Counted from the first letter of the stretch, positions 1-8,045 are shown. The stretch: 8,910 bases of DNA from Flavobacteriaceae bacterium (GCA_030633225.1 DAOVTF010000058.1:1-8910), one strand, 5' to 3'. Made by a program: numbers and translations. The notes: generated from the sequence alone by a model not told the origin.

Positions 1-1
1 T

Positions 2-94
2 AAACGATTTGTTAATTTAAATCAGCATACTAAATTGCTCTTTGCCATTGCAAAACAAGCTATCCAAAAAAATAAAATTGACAATCTTTTCTAA
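2..94 (+). CDS. C-terminal end of an unidentified protein (5' end outside window)
   Basis: Frame 2 is open from the window edge to a TAA at 92-94 and gives about 30 residues ending in AIQKNKIDNLF. The other two forward frames have stops within the first 20 bases. The peptide is hydrophilic and lysine/asparagine rich, which fits the rest of this AT-rich genome. I do not recognise the family, and 30 residues are too few to assign one. The stop lies 28 bp before the next start on the same strand, so this gene and the dehydrogenase could be co-transcribed. The open frame could also be chance, because 30 codons without a stop is only moderately significant. Confidence 0.4.
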   Translation, partial: KRFVNLNQHTKLLFAIAKQAIQKNKIDNLF

Positions 95-122
95 AACTTA
101 TTATTCATTAAAATTCTGAAAA

Positions 123-1019
123 ATGAAAATTAAAAATGTAACTATTGCTGGAGCTGGAACTTTAGGTTCACAAATATCTTGGCAAACAGCCTATAAAGGA
201 TTTAATGTGACGGTTTATGACGTATTTGATAAAGGTATTGAAAGAGGAAAGAAATTTCATCAACAATTTGCTAATATTTTCATGAATACTCGTGGAGTTT
301 CGCGAGAAGAGATCGATCAAACTATGGCTAGAATTAGTTATACTACAAATTTAAGTGAAGCTGTAAAAGATGCTGATCTTATTAGTGAATCTGTTCCCGA
401 GAATCTTGATATCAAAAAAAAGTTTTATTTAAATTTGGCGAAAGTAGCTCCTCAAAAAACTATTTTTACCTCAAACTCATCAACTTTATTACCTAGTCAA
501 TTTGCTAAAGAAACCGGGCGTCCTGAAAAGTTTTTAGCCTTACATTTTGCCAATTGGATTTGGGATGCAAATATTGGAGAAGTAATGGGTCACGCTAAAA
601 CTGATCCTAAAATCTATAATCGAGTAATTGAATTTGCAAAAGAAATTGGTATGGTTCCAATACCTATTCGCAAAGAACAAAATGGTTATATAATTAATTC
701 ATTACTAGCACCACTTTTATCAGCTGCTGGGGACCTTTTAATTAATAATGTAACAGACCATGAAACAGTAGATAAAACTTGGATGATAACCTCTGGTGTA
801 AAAATGGGGCCGTTTGGCATTATTGATATGGTAGGAATTGAAACTATTTATAATATTGAAAAACATTGGGGAGAACAATCTAATGATCAAGGTATTTTGG
901 ACAGAGCAGCATATTACAAGAAAAATTTTATCGACAAAGGTAATCTGGGAGTGAAAACAGGCGAAGGTTTTTATACCTATCCAAACCCAAAATACAAAGA
1001 CCCTGATTTTTTAACATAA
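123..1019 (+). CDS. 3-hydroxyacyl-CoA dehydrogenase (short-chain L-3-hydroxyacyl-CoA / 3-hydroxybutyryl-CoA dehydrogenase family)
   Basis: A 298-residue cytoplasmic enzyme predicted to oxidise L-3-hydroxyacyl-CoA to 3-ketoacyl-CoA with NAD+, or run the reverse reaction, in fatty-acid or butyrate-type metabolism. The N-terminal Rossmann domain (about 1-185) begins with GAGTLG at 10-15, and an acidic residue at the end of the second strand (D33) points to NAD rather than NADP. By spacing to the human enzyme (Ser137, His158, Glu170, Asn208), the active-site set is S120, H141, E153 and an Asn near 192. The C-terminal helical dimerisation domain (about 190-298) ends in the family-typical GEGFYTYPNP. 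The usual HFFNP around the catalytic histidine is replaced by HFANW, which I recall from a subgroup common in Firmicutes. It is a stand-alone single-domain enzyme without a hydratase fusion. The start ATG follows an A-rich leader (ctgaaaaATG). The exact chain-length preference cannot be read from sequence. Confidence 0.9.
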   Translation: MKIKNVTIAGAGTLGSQISWQTAYKGFNVTVYDVFDKGIERGKKFHQQFANIFMNTRGVSREEIDQTMARISYTTNLSEAVKDADLISESVPENLDIKKKFYLNLAKVAPQKTIFTSNSSTLLPSQFAKETGRPEKFLALHFANWIWDANIGEVMGHAKTDPKIYNRVIEFAKEIGMVPIPIRKEQNGYIINSLLAPLLSAAGDLLINNVTDHETVDKTWMITSGVKMGPFGIIDMVGIETIYNIEKHWGEQSNDQGILDRAAYYKKNFIDKGNLGVKTGEGFYTYPNPKYKDPDFLT

Positions 1020-1049
1020 ATCACATCTATGAAAATTATAGAGTAAAAA

Positions 1050-1082
1050 AAATCCGGAATAAAAAAGAGTTATTCCGGATTT
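1050..1082 (-). terminator. Rho-independent terminator ending the ftsZ operon, shared with the convergent dehydrogenase gene
   Basis: A perfect 13-bp inverted repeat (arms 1050-1062 and 1070-1082, core tccgga) encloses a 7-nt loop. Read on the - strand, the stem runs into eight consecutive T residues (complement of A1045-1052), a classical intrinsic terminator 21 nt after the ftsZ stop. Read on the + strand, the stem is followed by only TTT then CCC, so it should terminate the dehydrogenase transcript less efficiently, although it sits 30 nt after that stop codon. Confidence 0.88.
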
Positions 1083-1103
1083 CCCACTAACTAAAACCAA
1101 AAA

Positions 1104-2996
1104 TTAATCTACATTATCATGTAGGAAAGAGTTATTTGAACGTAATTGAATTTCATCGTTATCATCAACACCCAAAGTCATTCTAGATTTATTATTATCT
1201 ATTTCTGCAGAAGAAGGAACATCATTTAAATCGACTCCCATTCTTTTATAAGCTGGCTGACTTTCAATCTCATCAATACTTTTACTCATTTTATTGATGA
1301 ATTTGTAATTGAAGTCTTTCATTTTTCTTCTTCTGTCTTCTGCTTTACTTTTTAATTCTGTAATAGTCAAATTCATGGGTGAAACATCATCATAATTATC
1401 ATCATTTTCAATCACCTTTTCAACATTGTTATCTACTATATCAGTTTTTGTAACTTTTAATTTAAAATCTAAATTTTCGTCAATTACTTTTTTCTCTTCT
1501 GGTATAGATCTTAAAGTATTTAATTCAGGAGCAAACTCTTCTTCTAAAGAATGACGAATAGCATCATCTGATAACTTAAGTTCTGGTTTAATTTCTTCTA
1601 AACCTATGATTTCAATATCATTAATATTAAAATTTTCAAGTGTATCAATTTGAGGAATTATTTTTTGCTTCTTTGCTTTTTGAATTGGTAAATCAAATGT
1701 GAATGATATTTGACTTTTATCGTCTTCTGGCGACTCAATTTGTTCTTCTGATTCAGGAACTATATTGGTAATTTCAAATTCTTCTTCCAAGTCATTTTCA
1801 ACACTTTCATAAACAACATTTATATTGTTCGTATCCTCTTCGTTCTTTTCTAAAGTAGGTTCTTCAATTAATTCTTCCTCTTCTTCATGCAAAACATGTC
1901 TAGTAATTTCAGGTTTTGATTCAATAATAATTTCTTCTTTTGGTTTTTCTGCAATTTTCTCTTCAACCAATTTATGAACAATTTTTGTTGACTCAGTTTT
2001 TGATAAGTCCTTCTGTTGGTCAATATTAAATCCTGTTGCGATAATAGTAACAGAAATTGCATCTCCTAAAGATTCATCTTCACCAACACCCATAATAATA
2101 TCTACATTAGATTTAGATTCAGATTGGATATAATCATTAATCTCACCTATTTCATCAATTGTAACTTCAGTAGTTCCGGAAACGATCAACAATAAAACAT
2201 TTCTGGCACCTTCAATTTTGTTATCATTTAGCAATGGAGAATCTAAAGCTTGAGTAATTGCTTTTTGCGCTCTATTTGATCCTGAAGAATTAGCTGACCC
2301 CATGATTGCAGTTCCACTATTTGATAAAACAGTTTTGGCATCACGTAAATCAATATTTTGAGTATAATGGTGGGTTATAACTTCAGCTATTCCTGTTGCT
2401 GCAGTTGCCAATACTTCATCGGCTTTTGAAAAACCTGATTTAAACCCTAAATTTCCATAAACCTCTCTTAATTTATTATTATTGATTACTACTAATGAAT
2501 CAACATGTTCACGTAATTTTTCTATTCCTAATTGAGCTTGTTCATTTCTCATTTTTCCTTCAAAAGAAAATGGTATTGTTACAATTCCAACAGTTAAAAT
2601 ATCTAATTCTTTTGCAATTTTAGCAATTACAGGTGCAGCACCAGTTCCAGTTCCTCCACCCATTCCAACAGTAATAAATAACATTTTAGCTCTTGTATTA
2701 AGCATATTTTTAATATCCTCAATACTTTCCATTGCCGATTGCTCACCAATTATTGGATTTGCTCCAGCACCCAATCCTTCGGTTAATGTAGCGCCTAATT
2801 GAATTTTTAAAGGCACTGGACTATTGTGTAAAGCTTGTGCATCAGTATTACAAACAACAAAATCAACACCTTTTAGGCCTTTTTTAAACATGTGATTAAC
2901 TGCATTACTACCTCCACCACCGACACCGATCACTTTTATAACATTAGACTGATTTTTTGGTAAATCAAAAGATATGTTGCTAAATTCTGAATTCAT
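1104..2996 (-). CDS. ftsZ: Cell division protein FtsZ, with long acidic C-terminal linker
   Basis: The tubulin-like GTPase that polymerises into the Z-ring at midcell and recruits the division machinery. The globular part covers about residues 18-323. It contains GVGGGGSNAVNHM near 24-36, the tubulin signature GGGTGTGAAP at 113-122, and the catalytic T7-loop pattern NxDxxD at 214-219 (NIDLRD), so the GTPase looks intact. Residues of about 324-620 form a disordered, Glu/Lys/Asp/Asn-rich linker, with an acidic patch around 370-405. The protein ends in NNSFLHDNVD, the conserved tail seen in flavobacterial FtsZ and the likely contact for FtsA. At 630 residues it is far longer than the E. coli protein (383) but normal for Bacteroidota. 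It is the last gene of the block, 36 bp after ftsA, and is followed by a strong terminator. The start is preceded by an A-rich leader (aaaaaaaagttATG) rather than a Shine-Dalgarno sequence. Confidence 0.98.
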   Translation of the reverse strand: MNSEFSNISFDLPKNQSNVIKVIGVGGGGSNAVNHMFKKGLKGVDFVVCNTDAQALHNSPVPLKIQLGATLTEGLGAGANPIIGEQSAMESIEDIKNMLNTRAKMLFITVGMGGGTGTGAAPVIAKIAKELDILTVGIVTIPFSFEGKMRNEQAQLGIEKLREHVDSLVVINNNKLREVYGNLGFKSGFSKADEVLATAATGIAEVITHHYTQNIDLRDAKTVLSNSGTAIMGSANSSGSNRAQKAITQALDSPLLNDNKIEGARNVLLLIVSGTTEVTIDEIGEINDYIQSESKSNVDIIMGVGEDESLGDAISVTIIATGFNIDQQKDLSKTESTKIVHKLVEEKIAEKPKEEIIIESKPEITRHVLHEEEEELIEEPTLEKNEEDTNNINVVYESVENDLEEEFEITNIVPESEEQIESPEDDKSQISFTFDLPIQKAKKQKIIPQIDTLENFNINDIEIIGLEEIKPELKLSDDAIRHSLEEEFAPELNTLRSIPEEKKVIDENLDFKLKVTKTDIVDNNVEKVIENDDNYDDVSPMNLTITELKSKAEDRRRKMKDFNYKFINKMSKSIDEIESQPAYKRMGVDLNDVPSSAEIDNNKSRMTLGVDDNDEIQLRSNNSFLHDNVD

Positions 2997-3032
2997 AACT
3001 TTTTTTTGTTTTAAGTTTTATTATATTATTTA

Positions 3033-4331
3033 TTATTCTGCGTTATCTAAAAAATCTCTGAATTTTTCTCCCCATTTTTCAAATATCGATTTTCTTGCTA
3101 TCGGATTAGTTTCTGGTTTTCTTTCAAAAGATTTATCTTCAATTTTACTTTCAACTTTATTCTTCTTTTCATTATCTATCAATCCTTTCATTAATAAACC
3201 AACAACTGTTGCGTATAAAGGACTCGATAATTCGGTGTCAGAATTACTTGCTAAATGCTCATTTGGATACCCAATTCTAGTATCCATACCTGTAATATAT
3301 TCTACCAATTGCTTAATATGATTTAACTGAGCACCTCCGCCTGTTAAAACAATACCGGCAATTAATTTTTTCTTAGTCTCGTCATGACCATAATTTTTAA
3401 TCTCTAAAAATACTTGTTCAACAATTTCAACTACACGAGCGTGAATTATTTTTGATAGATTTTTAAGCGTGATCTCTTTAGGCTCTCTACCTCTTAACCC
3501 TGGAATAGAAACTATTTCATTATCTTTATTTTCTCCCGGCCAAGCAGAACCAAATTTTGTTTTTAATAATTCGGCTTGTTTTTCTATAATTGAACAACCT
3601 TCTTTAATATCTTCTGTGATAACTCCACCTCCAAACGATATTACTGAAGTGTGACGAATAATTCCATCTTTAAAAATTGCCAGGTCTGTTGTACCACCAC
3701 CTATATCAATTAAAGCTACACCAGCTTCTTTTTCTTCCTGACTTAGAACAGCATCGGCAGATGCCAATGGTTCTAAGGTTATACTCGCCAATTCTAAACC
3801 AGCGCTTTTAATACATCTCCCTATATTTCTAATAGATGATACCTGGCCAACTACTACGTGAAAATTAGCTTCTAATCTACCTCCATACATTCCAATTGGA
3901 GTTTTTATTTCGGCTTGACCATCAACTTTAAAATCTTGAGGTAAAACATGAATAATCTCTTCACCCGGAAGCATTACCAACTTATACACTTGGTTAATTA
4001 ATCTCTCAATATCATTTTCGTCAATTACTTTATCAGAATTCGACCTAGTTATATAATCACTATGATGCAAACTTCTAATATGCTGACCAGCAATTCCTAC
4101 AACTACTTCGACAATCTTCTCACCTGAAGCGCTTTCTGCTTCATCAACAGCTTGTTGAATAGATTGAATTGTTTGCGTAATATTATTTACAACTCCTCTA
4201 TGAACACCTAAACTTTTAGCTTTACCGGTACCAAGGACTTCAATTTTTCCGTATGCATCTTGCCTACCTACCATTGCAACAATTTTAGTTGTTCCAATAT
4301 CCAAACCAACGGCTATGTTATTATTTTCCAT
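3033..4331 (-). CDS. ftsA: Cell division protein FtsA (actin-like membrane tether for FtsZ)
   Basis: An actin-family ATPase that anchors FtsZ filaments to the inner membrane and helps recruit later division proteins. The 432-residue sequence shows the phosphate-1 motif LDIGTTKI (10-17), the FtsA-specific 1C region (about 84-160), the phosphate-2 motif LIDIGGGTTDLAIF (207-220) and the adenosine motif LTGGGAQL (329-336). After the ATPase fold comes a short charged linker (about 386-412). The final residues, KSIFEKWGEKFRDFL, form a predicted amphipathic helix that would be the membrane-targeting sequence. The gene starts 3 nt after the ftsQ stop, indicating translational coupling, and precedes ftsZ in the conserved ftsQ-ftsA-ftsZ order. 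No missing motif was found. Confidence 0.98.
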   Translation of the reverse strand: MENNNIAVGLDIGTTKIVAMVGRQDAYGKIEVLGTGKAKSLGVHRGVVNNITQTIQSIQQAVDEAESASGEKIVEVVVGIAGQHIRSLHHSDYITRSNSDKVIDENDIERLINQVYKLVMLPGEEIIHVLPQDFKVDGQAEIKTPIGMYGGRLEANFHVVVGQVSSIRNIGRCIKSAGLELASITLEPLASADAVLSQEEKEAGVALIDIGGGTTDLAIFKDGIIRHTSVISFGGGVITEDIKEGCSIIEKQAELLKTKFGSAWPGENKDNEIVSIPGLRGREPKEITLKNLSKIIHARVVEIVEQVFLEIKNYGHDETKKKLIAGIVLTGGGAQLNHIKQLVEYITGMDTRIGYPNEHLASNSDTELSSPLYATVVGLLMKGLIDNEKKNKVESKIEDKSFERKPETNPIARKSIFEKWGEKFRDFLDNAE

Positions 4332-4334
4332 ATT

Positions 4335-5066
4335 TTAAATTTTTGTACAAACAACCTGATCTTTAAATTTCAAATTGATAGTTTTATAATTATTCATAAT
4401 ACTATCCGACATCATTTTTTGATAAAATACTTTTAATTTTTTCATCTTTTCTTCTACTCTATTCAAATCTCCAAAAATTATAGTTTGATTTCCAATACGT
4501 GTCTTTAATTCAAATTGATTTATACTATCTCCTTCTATTTGACTAAGCCCTATTATTTGCTTTTTAAAAAATTCATCATTTTTAATTTGATTGGCCAAAT
4601 AAATAACATCCTTACAATTATTACTATTTATTTCGCTAGTACTAATTGGGACTCTTGCCGAATAATTATCAGACAAAATCATTCTTTCACCTAATCTATC
4701 GTAATAATAAGATTTTGAATCATTTGCCACCCTTAAAACAGGTGTTCTTTGTGTAATAATTGCCCCTAAATCCCCATTTATATTCAAAAATATTTCTGCA
4801 TTTTCAATCATTTCATTGCTCTGCACAAATTTTTCTAAATTATTCAAATTTATATTTTCTTTTGATTGATTTTTATTGGAGTTCAAATTTTGTATTAACA
4901 ACTTATTAACCGTTTCGTAACTTATAAAAAGGTTATCTCCATTCTCAAAAACCAGATCAATATTCTTTTTAGTTTTATTTGCATTTCTATGTGATGCAAA
5001 ACCATATAGAAAAACTAATAATACTATTAGTAAGATAAATTTGATATGTATAATATATTTCTTCAT
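4335..5066 (-). CDS. ftsQ: Cell division protein FtsQ (POTRA-domain, bitopic membrane protein)
   Basis: A divisome protein that links cytoplasmic and periplasmic division components. The 243-residue sequence has a short positive N-terminus (MKKYIIHIK), one hydrophobic segment at about 8-24 and a periplasmic remainder, which is the type-II topology of FtsQ. A POTRA-like segment spans about 35-112 and ends with the conserved QRTPVLRV (106-113). The beta-domain pattern YYYDRLGERMILSDNYSARVP (split over 120-140) is characteristic of FtsQ. Overall identity to model FtsQ is low, as is normal for this fast-evolving protein, so position between murG and ftsA is part of the call. The start is supported by the membrane segment and by a weak purine-rich stretch (cgagaaATG). 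Directly upstream is the 113-bp spacer where murC would normally lie. Confidence 0.93.
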   Translation of the reverse strand: MKKYIIHIKFILLIVLLVFLYGFASHRNANKTKKNIDLVFENGDNLFISYETVNKLLIQNLNSNKNQSKENINLNNLEKFVQSNEMIENAEIFLNINGDLGAIITQRTPVLRVANDSKSYYYDRLGERMILSDNYSARVPISTSEINSNNCKDVIYLANQIKNDEFFKKQIIGLSQIEGDSINQFELKTRIGNQTIIFGDLNRVEEKMKKLKVFYQKMMSDSIMNNYKTINLKFKDQVVCTKI

Positions 5067-5179
5067 TTCTCGTTATTAAAACTATGACAATCAAAAAACA
5101 ATCCCCTTGTTTATTAATACGATTGCCATAGTTTCGCAATATTTAGCACATAATTTATTTTTAAAATTTATCTAGTTTC
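5067..5179 (-). other. murG-ftsQ spacer at the usual site of murC; no murC present
   Basis: In Bacteroidota dcw clusters, murC (UDP-MurNAc:L-alanine ligase, about 450 codons) is usually found between murG and ftsQ. Here only 113 bp separate the two genes. I translated the spacer for remnants of MurC, such as the N-terminal GIGGxGM nucleotide motif, the GTHGKT P-loop or a C-terminal tail, and found none. Stops occur early in each frame. The spacer is A/T rich and contains the inverted repeat at 5079-5134. I could not make a convincing Bacteroidota promoter (TTTG, then TAnnTTTG about 19 bp later) here. It is the longest non-coding stretch in the window. Confidence 0.8.
5079..5134. repeat. 14-bp inverted repeat with nested 6-bp inverted repeat (potential RNA hairpin)
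   Basis: The arms aaactatgacaatc (5079-5092) and gattgccatagttt (5121-5134) are reverse complements at 13 of 14 positions. The single difference gives a G-U pair in the operon transcript. The 28-nt interior holds a second repeat, aaacaa (5096-5101) and ttgttt (5107-5112), around a 5-nt loop, so the whole element can fold as a two-tier stem. GC content is low and no strong T-run follows on either strand, so it is a poor intrinsic terminator. It could be a mobile-element remnant, an mRNA processing or stability element before ftsQ, or a protein-binding site. Function is unknown. Confidence 0.7.
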
Positions 5180-6280
5180 TTAACTAGCTCTTTTTATTAA
5201 TTTTTCAATTTCGTCAACAATATGTTTTGTTGCATTTGGCAAAGCCATAGATTTTATATTTCTACTTAATTTTTTTTGTTTTTCTTTGCTTAAAATCAAC
5301 TCGTCAAGGGTTTTTTGGAAATTATCCAATTCACTTTCCTTAATCATGATAGCAGCTTCATTTTTTGTAACGGCTAATGCGTTTTTTGTTTGATGATCTT
5401 CAGCTACATTAGGTGATGGAATAAAAATCACTGGCTTACCAACAATACACAATTCTGAAATTGATCCGGCACCTGCCCTACTTATAATTATATCAGCTGC
5501 AGCATATAATAAGTCCATTTTTTTTATAAAAGAATGTGTTTGAATTCCATCAACATTATCATATTTTTTATACTCATCAAAATACAGTTTACCTGTTTGC
5601 CATATTATTTGAACATCTTTTTTTAAAATATGATTCATGTTTTTTTCAATAGTCTGATTTATAACTCTAGCACCTAAACTACCACCTAAAACAATTAATA
5701 TTTTTTTATTTTCATCAAGTTTAAAATATGAGATTGCCTCTTTTCTTTTATCCTCTATTTCTAATAAATCTTGCCTTACCGGATTACCGGTTTTAATTAT
5801 TTTTTCTTTTGGGAAAAAAGATTCTAATCCATTATATGCGACACAAATTTTCTTAACTTTTTTAGCCAATAATTTATTTGTAATACCCGGGTATGAGTTT
5901 TGCTCTTGTATAACACTAGGTATGTTTTTTATATTTGCCATATATAATGTTGGTCCTGAAGCAAACCCACCTGTACCTATTACTACATCGGGCCGAAACT
6001 TTTTAATTATTTGATTTGATTTTATCAAACTTTGAATCAATTTTAATGGGAATGCTAAATTTTTAGCCGACAAATTTCTTTGTATTCCTGAAATATTCAA
6101 TCCTATTATTTTATAACCTTCTTGAGGTACCTTTTCCATTTCCATTCTATCATTAGCTCCTACAAATAAAAATTTTGCATCAGGCATTCTCATTTTCAAC
6201 TCATTTGCAATTGCTATTGCAGGATAAATATGGCCTCCTGTACCACCACCACTTAACAAGATATTAACCAACTGCTTCAT
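5180..6280 (-). CDS. murG: MurG, UDP-GlcNAc:lipid I N-acetylglucosamine transferase
   Basis: A membrane-associated GT28 glycosyltransferase that adds GlcNAc from UDP-GlcNAc to lipid I (MurNAc-pentapeptide-PP-undecaprenol) to make lipid II on the cytoplasmic face. Its 366 residues match the family's usual length. The N-domain has the glycine loop [13 protein letters not shown] (11-23), a second loop GTGGFASGP (102-110), QEQN (125-128) and the TGNPVR interdomain motif (164-169). The C-domain has GGSLGA (199-204), the donor-binding [10 protein letters not shown] (267-276), and AEDHQTKNA (293-301). All signature motifs are intact. Its first 17 nt overlap the end of ftsW, and the start places the glycine loop at the expected distance from the N-terminus. 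It is followed by the spacer that lacks murC. Confidence 0.98.
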   Translation of the reverse strand: MKQLVNILLSGGGTGGHIYPAIAIANELKMRMPDAKFLFVGANDRMEMEKVPQEGYKIIGLNISGIQRNLSAKNLAFPLKLIQSLIKSNQIIKKFRPDVVIGTGGFASGPTLYMANIKNIPSVIQEQNSYPGITNKLLAKKVKKICVAYNGLESFFPKEKIIKTGNPVRQDLLEIEDKRKEAISYFKLDENKKILIVLGGSLGARVINQTIEKNMNHILKKDVQIIWQTGKLYFDEYKKYDNVDGIQTHSFIKKMDLLYAAADIIISRAGAGSISELCIVGKPVIFIPSPNVAEDHQTKNALAVTKNEAAIMIKESELDNFQKTLDELILSKEKQKKLSRNIKSMALPNATKHIVDEIEKLIKRAS

Positions 6281-7466
6281 GTAAAATATCTAAAGGGTTA
6301 TCTAATTCTTCTTTATCTTGTTTTACTGTACTTTTTTTACTATTTGCACTTACACTTAAAACTATTCCTATAGCAAAACAAGTCATCCAAATAGAAGTCC
6401 CACCGGTACTAATCAATGGCAAGGGCTGCCCCGTTACCGGCAACAATCCAACGGCAACTGCCATATTGATTAATGCTTGAAAGACTATTGGTAAACCAAC
6501 TCCTAACACTAATAATGTTCCGAATATTGTTTCTGATTTTGTTGCTATTATAACTAATCTAAAGAGTAATCCTAAGTATAAAAAAATGATTGAAATGGCA
6601 CCTACAAACCCAAACTCTTCTCCAATAATTGCATAAATAAAATCTGATGAAGATTGCGGTAGAAAATTCTTTTGAACACTTTTTCCAGGGCCTTTTCCAT
6701 AAATTTCACCAGATGCAATTGCAATTTTTGCTTTTTCAGCTTGATAATTATCTTCTGATTCACCTGAGATATAATTTTCTATCCGATTTGACCAAGTGCT
6801 AATTCGACTATTTTTCATTGAATCTGGGAAAGCTCTTGCAGTTAGAACAAAAAGTGATAAGGCTAATACACCAACACCTAAAATGATTACTATGTATTTA
6901 AATGGATATCCACCAAGGAAAACTAACAGAACAACCATTGCAAATGTTATAGCTGTTGTTGAGAAATTTGCAGGTAAAATCAAAGCTAAAATTACTCCTA
7001 CTGGTAACCATAAGGTTAGAAAACTTTCTTTAAATTTAATTTCTTGATCTTTGTTTCTAGCTAAGTAACGTGAAATATAAATCATTAAAACTACCGCAGC
7101 CAATGTTGATGTTTGAAAACCAATACCCACAAAAGGAATATGAATCCATCTACTTGCATTTGCACCGTCAATAACTGTACCTTGCATTAATGTTACCACC
7201 AATAAAACTACTACTACAGGTAACAATAAAACTGATAATCCGCTAAAATATCTATATGGAATTTTATGAGTTGCATAAACAATTACAAACCCTAATAAAA
7301 GTAACATAGCATGTTTTAATAAATATCCAATAGTTGTACCTGTTCCGGCAACATAAACCAGATTTGTACTTGCACTATATACTGGTAAAAATGAAAATAT
7401 AGCTAAAACCGCAATGATCGCCCATATGGTTTTATCTCCTTTTATATTTTCAAATATTTTTGTCAT
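6264..7466 (-). CDS. ftsW: FtsW, SEDS-family septal peptidoglycan polymerase
   Basis: A polytopic membrane protein that polymerises lipid II into septal glycan together with its partner penicillin-binding protein (FtsI). The 400 residues contain about ten hydrophobic segments and the SEDS landmarks. These are GANASRWI (101-108), the large periplasmic loop with [22 protein letters not shown] (split over 269-290), whose D275 corresponds to the essential SEDS aspartate, and the signature [17 protein letters not shown] (340-356). The TM4-region motif reads LPANFSTT instead of the proteobacterial QPDLGT, a variant I recall as normal in Bacteroidota. FtsW is preferred over RodA because of its position between murD and murG. 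The C-terminal cytoplasmic tail (about 376-400) is short and charged. The gene starts 27 bp after the murD remnant and overlaps murG. Confidence 0.95.
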   Translation of the reverse strand: MTKIFENIKGDKTIWAIIAVLAIFSFLPVYSASTNLVYVAGTGTTIGYLLKHAMLLLLGFVIVYATHKIPYRYFSGLSVLLLPVVVVLLVVTLMQGTVIDGANASRWIHIPFVGIGFQTSTLAAVVLMIYISRYLARNKDQEIKFKESFLTLWLPVGVILALILPANFSTTAITFAMVVLLVFLGGYPFKYIVIILGVGVLALSLFVLTARAFPDSMKNSRISTWSNRIENYISGESEDNYQAEKAKIAIASGEIYGKGPGKSVQKNFLPQSSSDFIYAIIGEEFGFVGAISIIFLYLGLLFRLVIIATKSETIFGTLLVLGVGLPIVFQALINMAVAVGLLPVTGQPLPLISTGGTSIWMTCFAIGIVLSVSANSKKSTVKQDKEELDNPLDILHEAVG

Positions 7467-7493
7467 ATTATTATTTAGGTTCTAATATTATTG

Positions 7494-8045
7494 TTACAAT
7501 TGTCTTACTGCTTGTTTAAATTGTTTACCTCTATCTTCATAATTTTCAAACAAATCATAACTTGCACAGGCTGGTGACAATAAAACAGACTCACCCTCAT
7601 TAGTTAATTTGTATGCTATTCTTACCGCATCTGACATGCTTTCAGTTTCAATCATAAAATCAACAATATTTGCAAATGAGTCAATTATTTTATCATTGTT
7701 CTGGCCTAGACAAATAATTGCTTTAACTTTTTCATTTACAAACGGAAGTAATGATTCGTAATCATTATTATTCTTATCAACTCCACCAACGATCCAAACA
7801 ATTGATGTTTCAACACTTTCTAAAGCATAATAAGTGGCATTTATATTTACTGCTTTAGAGTCATTGATATATTCTACCCCATTAATTCGCAGCACTTTTT
7901 CCAATCTATGTTCTTCATTTTCATAATCTGCCAAACAATCTCTTATAGTTTCTTTTCGAACTTTCATTAAATCAATTAATGTGCTAGAAGCCAAAGCGTT
8001 TTTTACATTGAAATTTGTTTGTAAAGCGAAACTTGATATACTCAT
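7494..8045 (-). CDS. murD: C-terminal fragment of MurD (UDP-MurNAc-L-alanine:D-glutamate ligase), 5'-truncated; probable pseudogene
   Basis: Full MurD (about 440-450 residues) adds D-Glu to UDP-MurNAc-L-Ala in the cytoplasm. This frame encodes only 183 residues, matching about residue 262 to the end of E. coli MurD: the tail of the ATP-binding domain and all of domain 3. Visible landmarks are EHRLEKV (45-51), INDSKAVNINA (60-70), IVGGVDK (85-91), LLSPACASYD (155-164) and FENYEDRGKQF (166-176). The UDP-binding domain 1, the GTNGKT-type P-loop, and the metal-binding Glu and His of domain 2 are absent. An in-frame TAA at 8052-8054, two codons before the ATG, excludes a longer product. mraY ends only 20 bp upstream, so the missing 5' part is deleted, not frameshifted. 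The frame is otherwise undamaged and in operon position, which suggests a recent deletion, retained translation or an assembly error. It cannot be an active ligase alone. Confidence 0.88.
   Translation of the reverse strand: MSISSFALQTNFNVKNALASSTLIDLMKVRKETIRDCLADYENEEHRLEKVLRINGVEYINDSKAVNINATYYALESVETSIVWIVGGVDKNNNDYESLLPFVNEKVKAIICLGQNNDKIIDSFANIVDFMIETESMSDAVRIAYKLTNEGESVLLSPACASYDLFENYEDRGKQFKQAVRQL

Noticed and set aside
1868..2062. 64-codon - strand open frame inside ftsZ
   Set aside because: A shifted frame within the repetitive Glu/Lys-rich ftsZ linker. Its Gln/Lys/Leu runs are a by-product of that sequence.
2974..3321. 115-codon + strand open frame over the ftsZ/ftsA junction
   Set aside because: It is antisense to the end of ftsA and shows no family motif. 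Its Phe/Ser/Leu-rich composition is what the complement of Lys/Glu-rich coding sequence produces.
3469..3654. 61-codon + strand open frame
   Set aside because: Antisense to the conserved ATPase core of ftsA, with no leader and no recognisable protein.
5079..5134. Intrinsic terminator in the murG-ftsQ spacer
   Set aside because: The outer stem is A/T rich with a 28-nt loop and only a four-T run after it. Termination here would also cut off the essential ftsQAZ genes.
5067..5179. Internal promoter for ftsQAZ
   Set aside because: A TAGTTTTA on the - strand resembles the Bacteroidota -7 box, but the nearest TTTG is about 7 bp away instead of about 19, so the spacing is wrong.
6796..7047. 83-codon + strand open frame
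   Set aside because: Antisense to ftsW transmembrane coding sequence, with no independent support.
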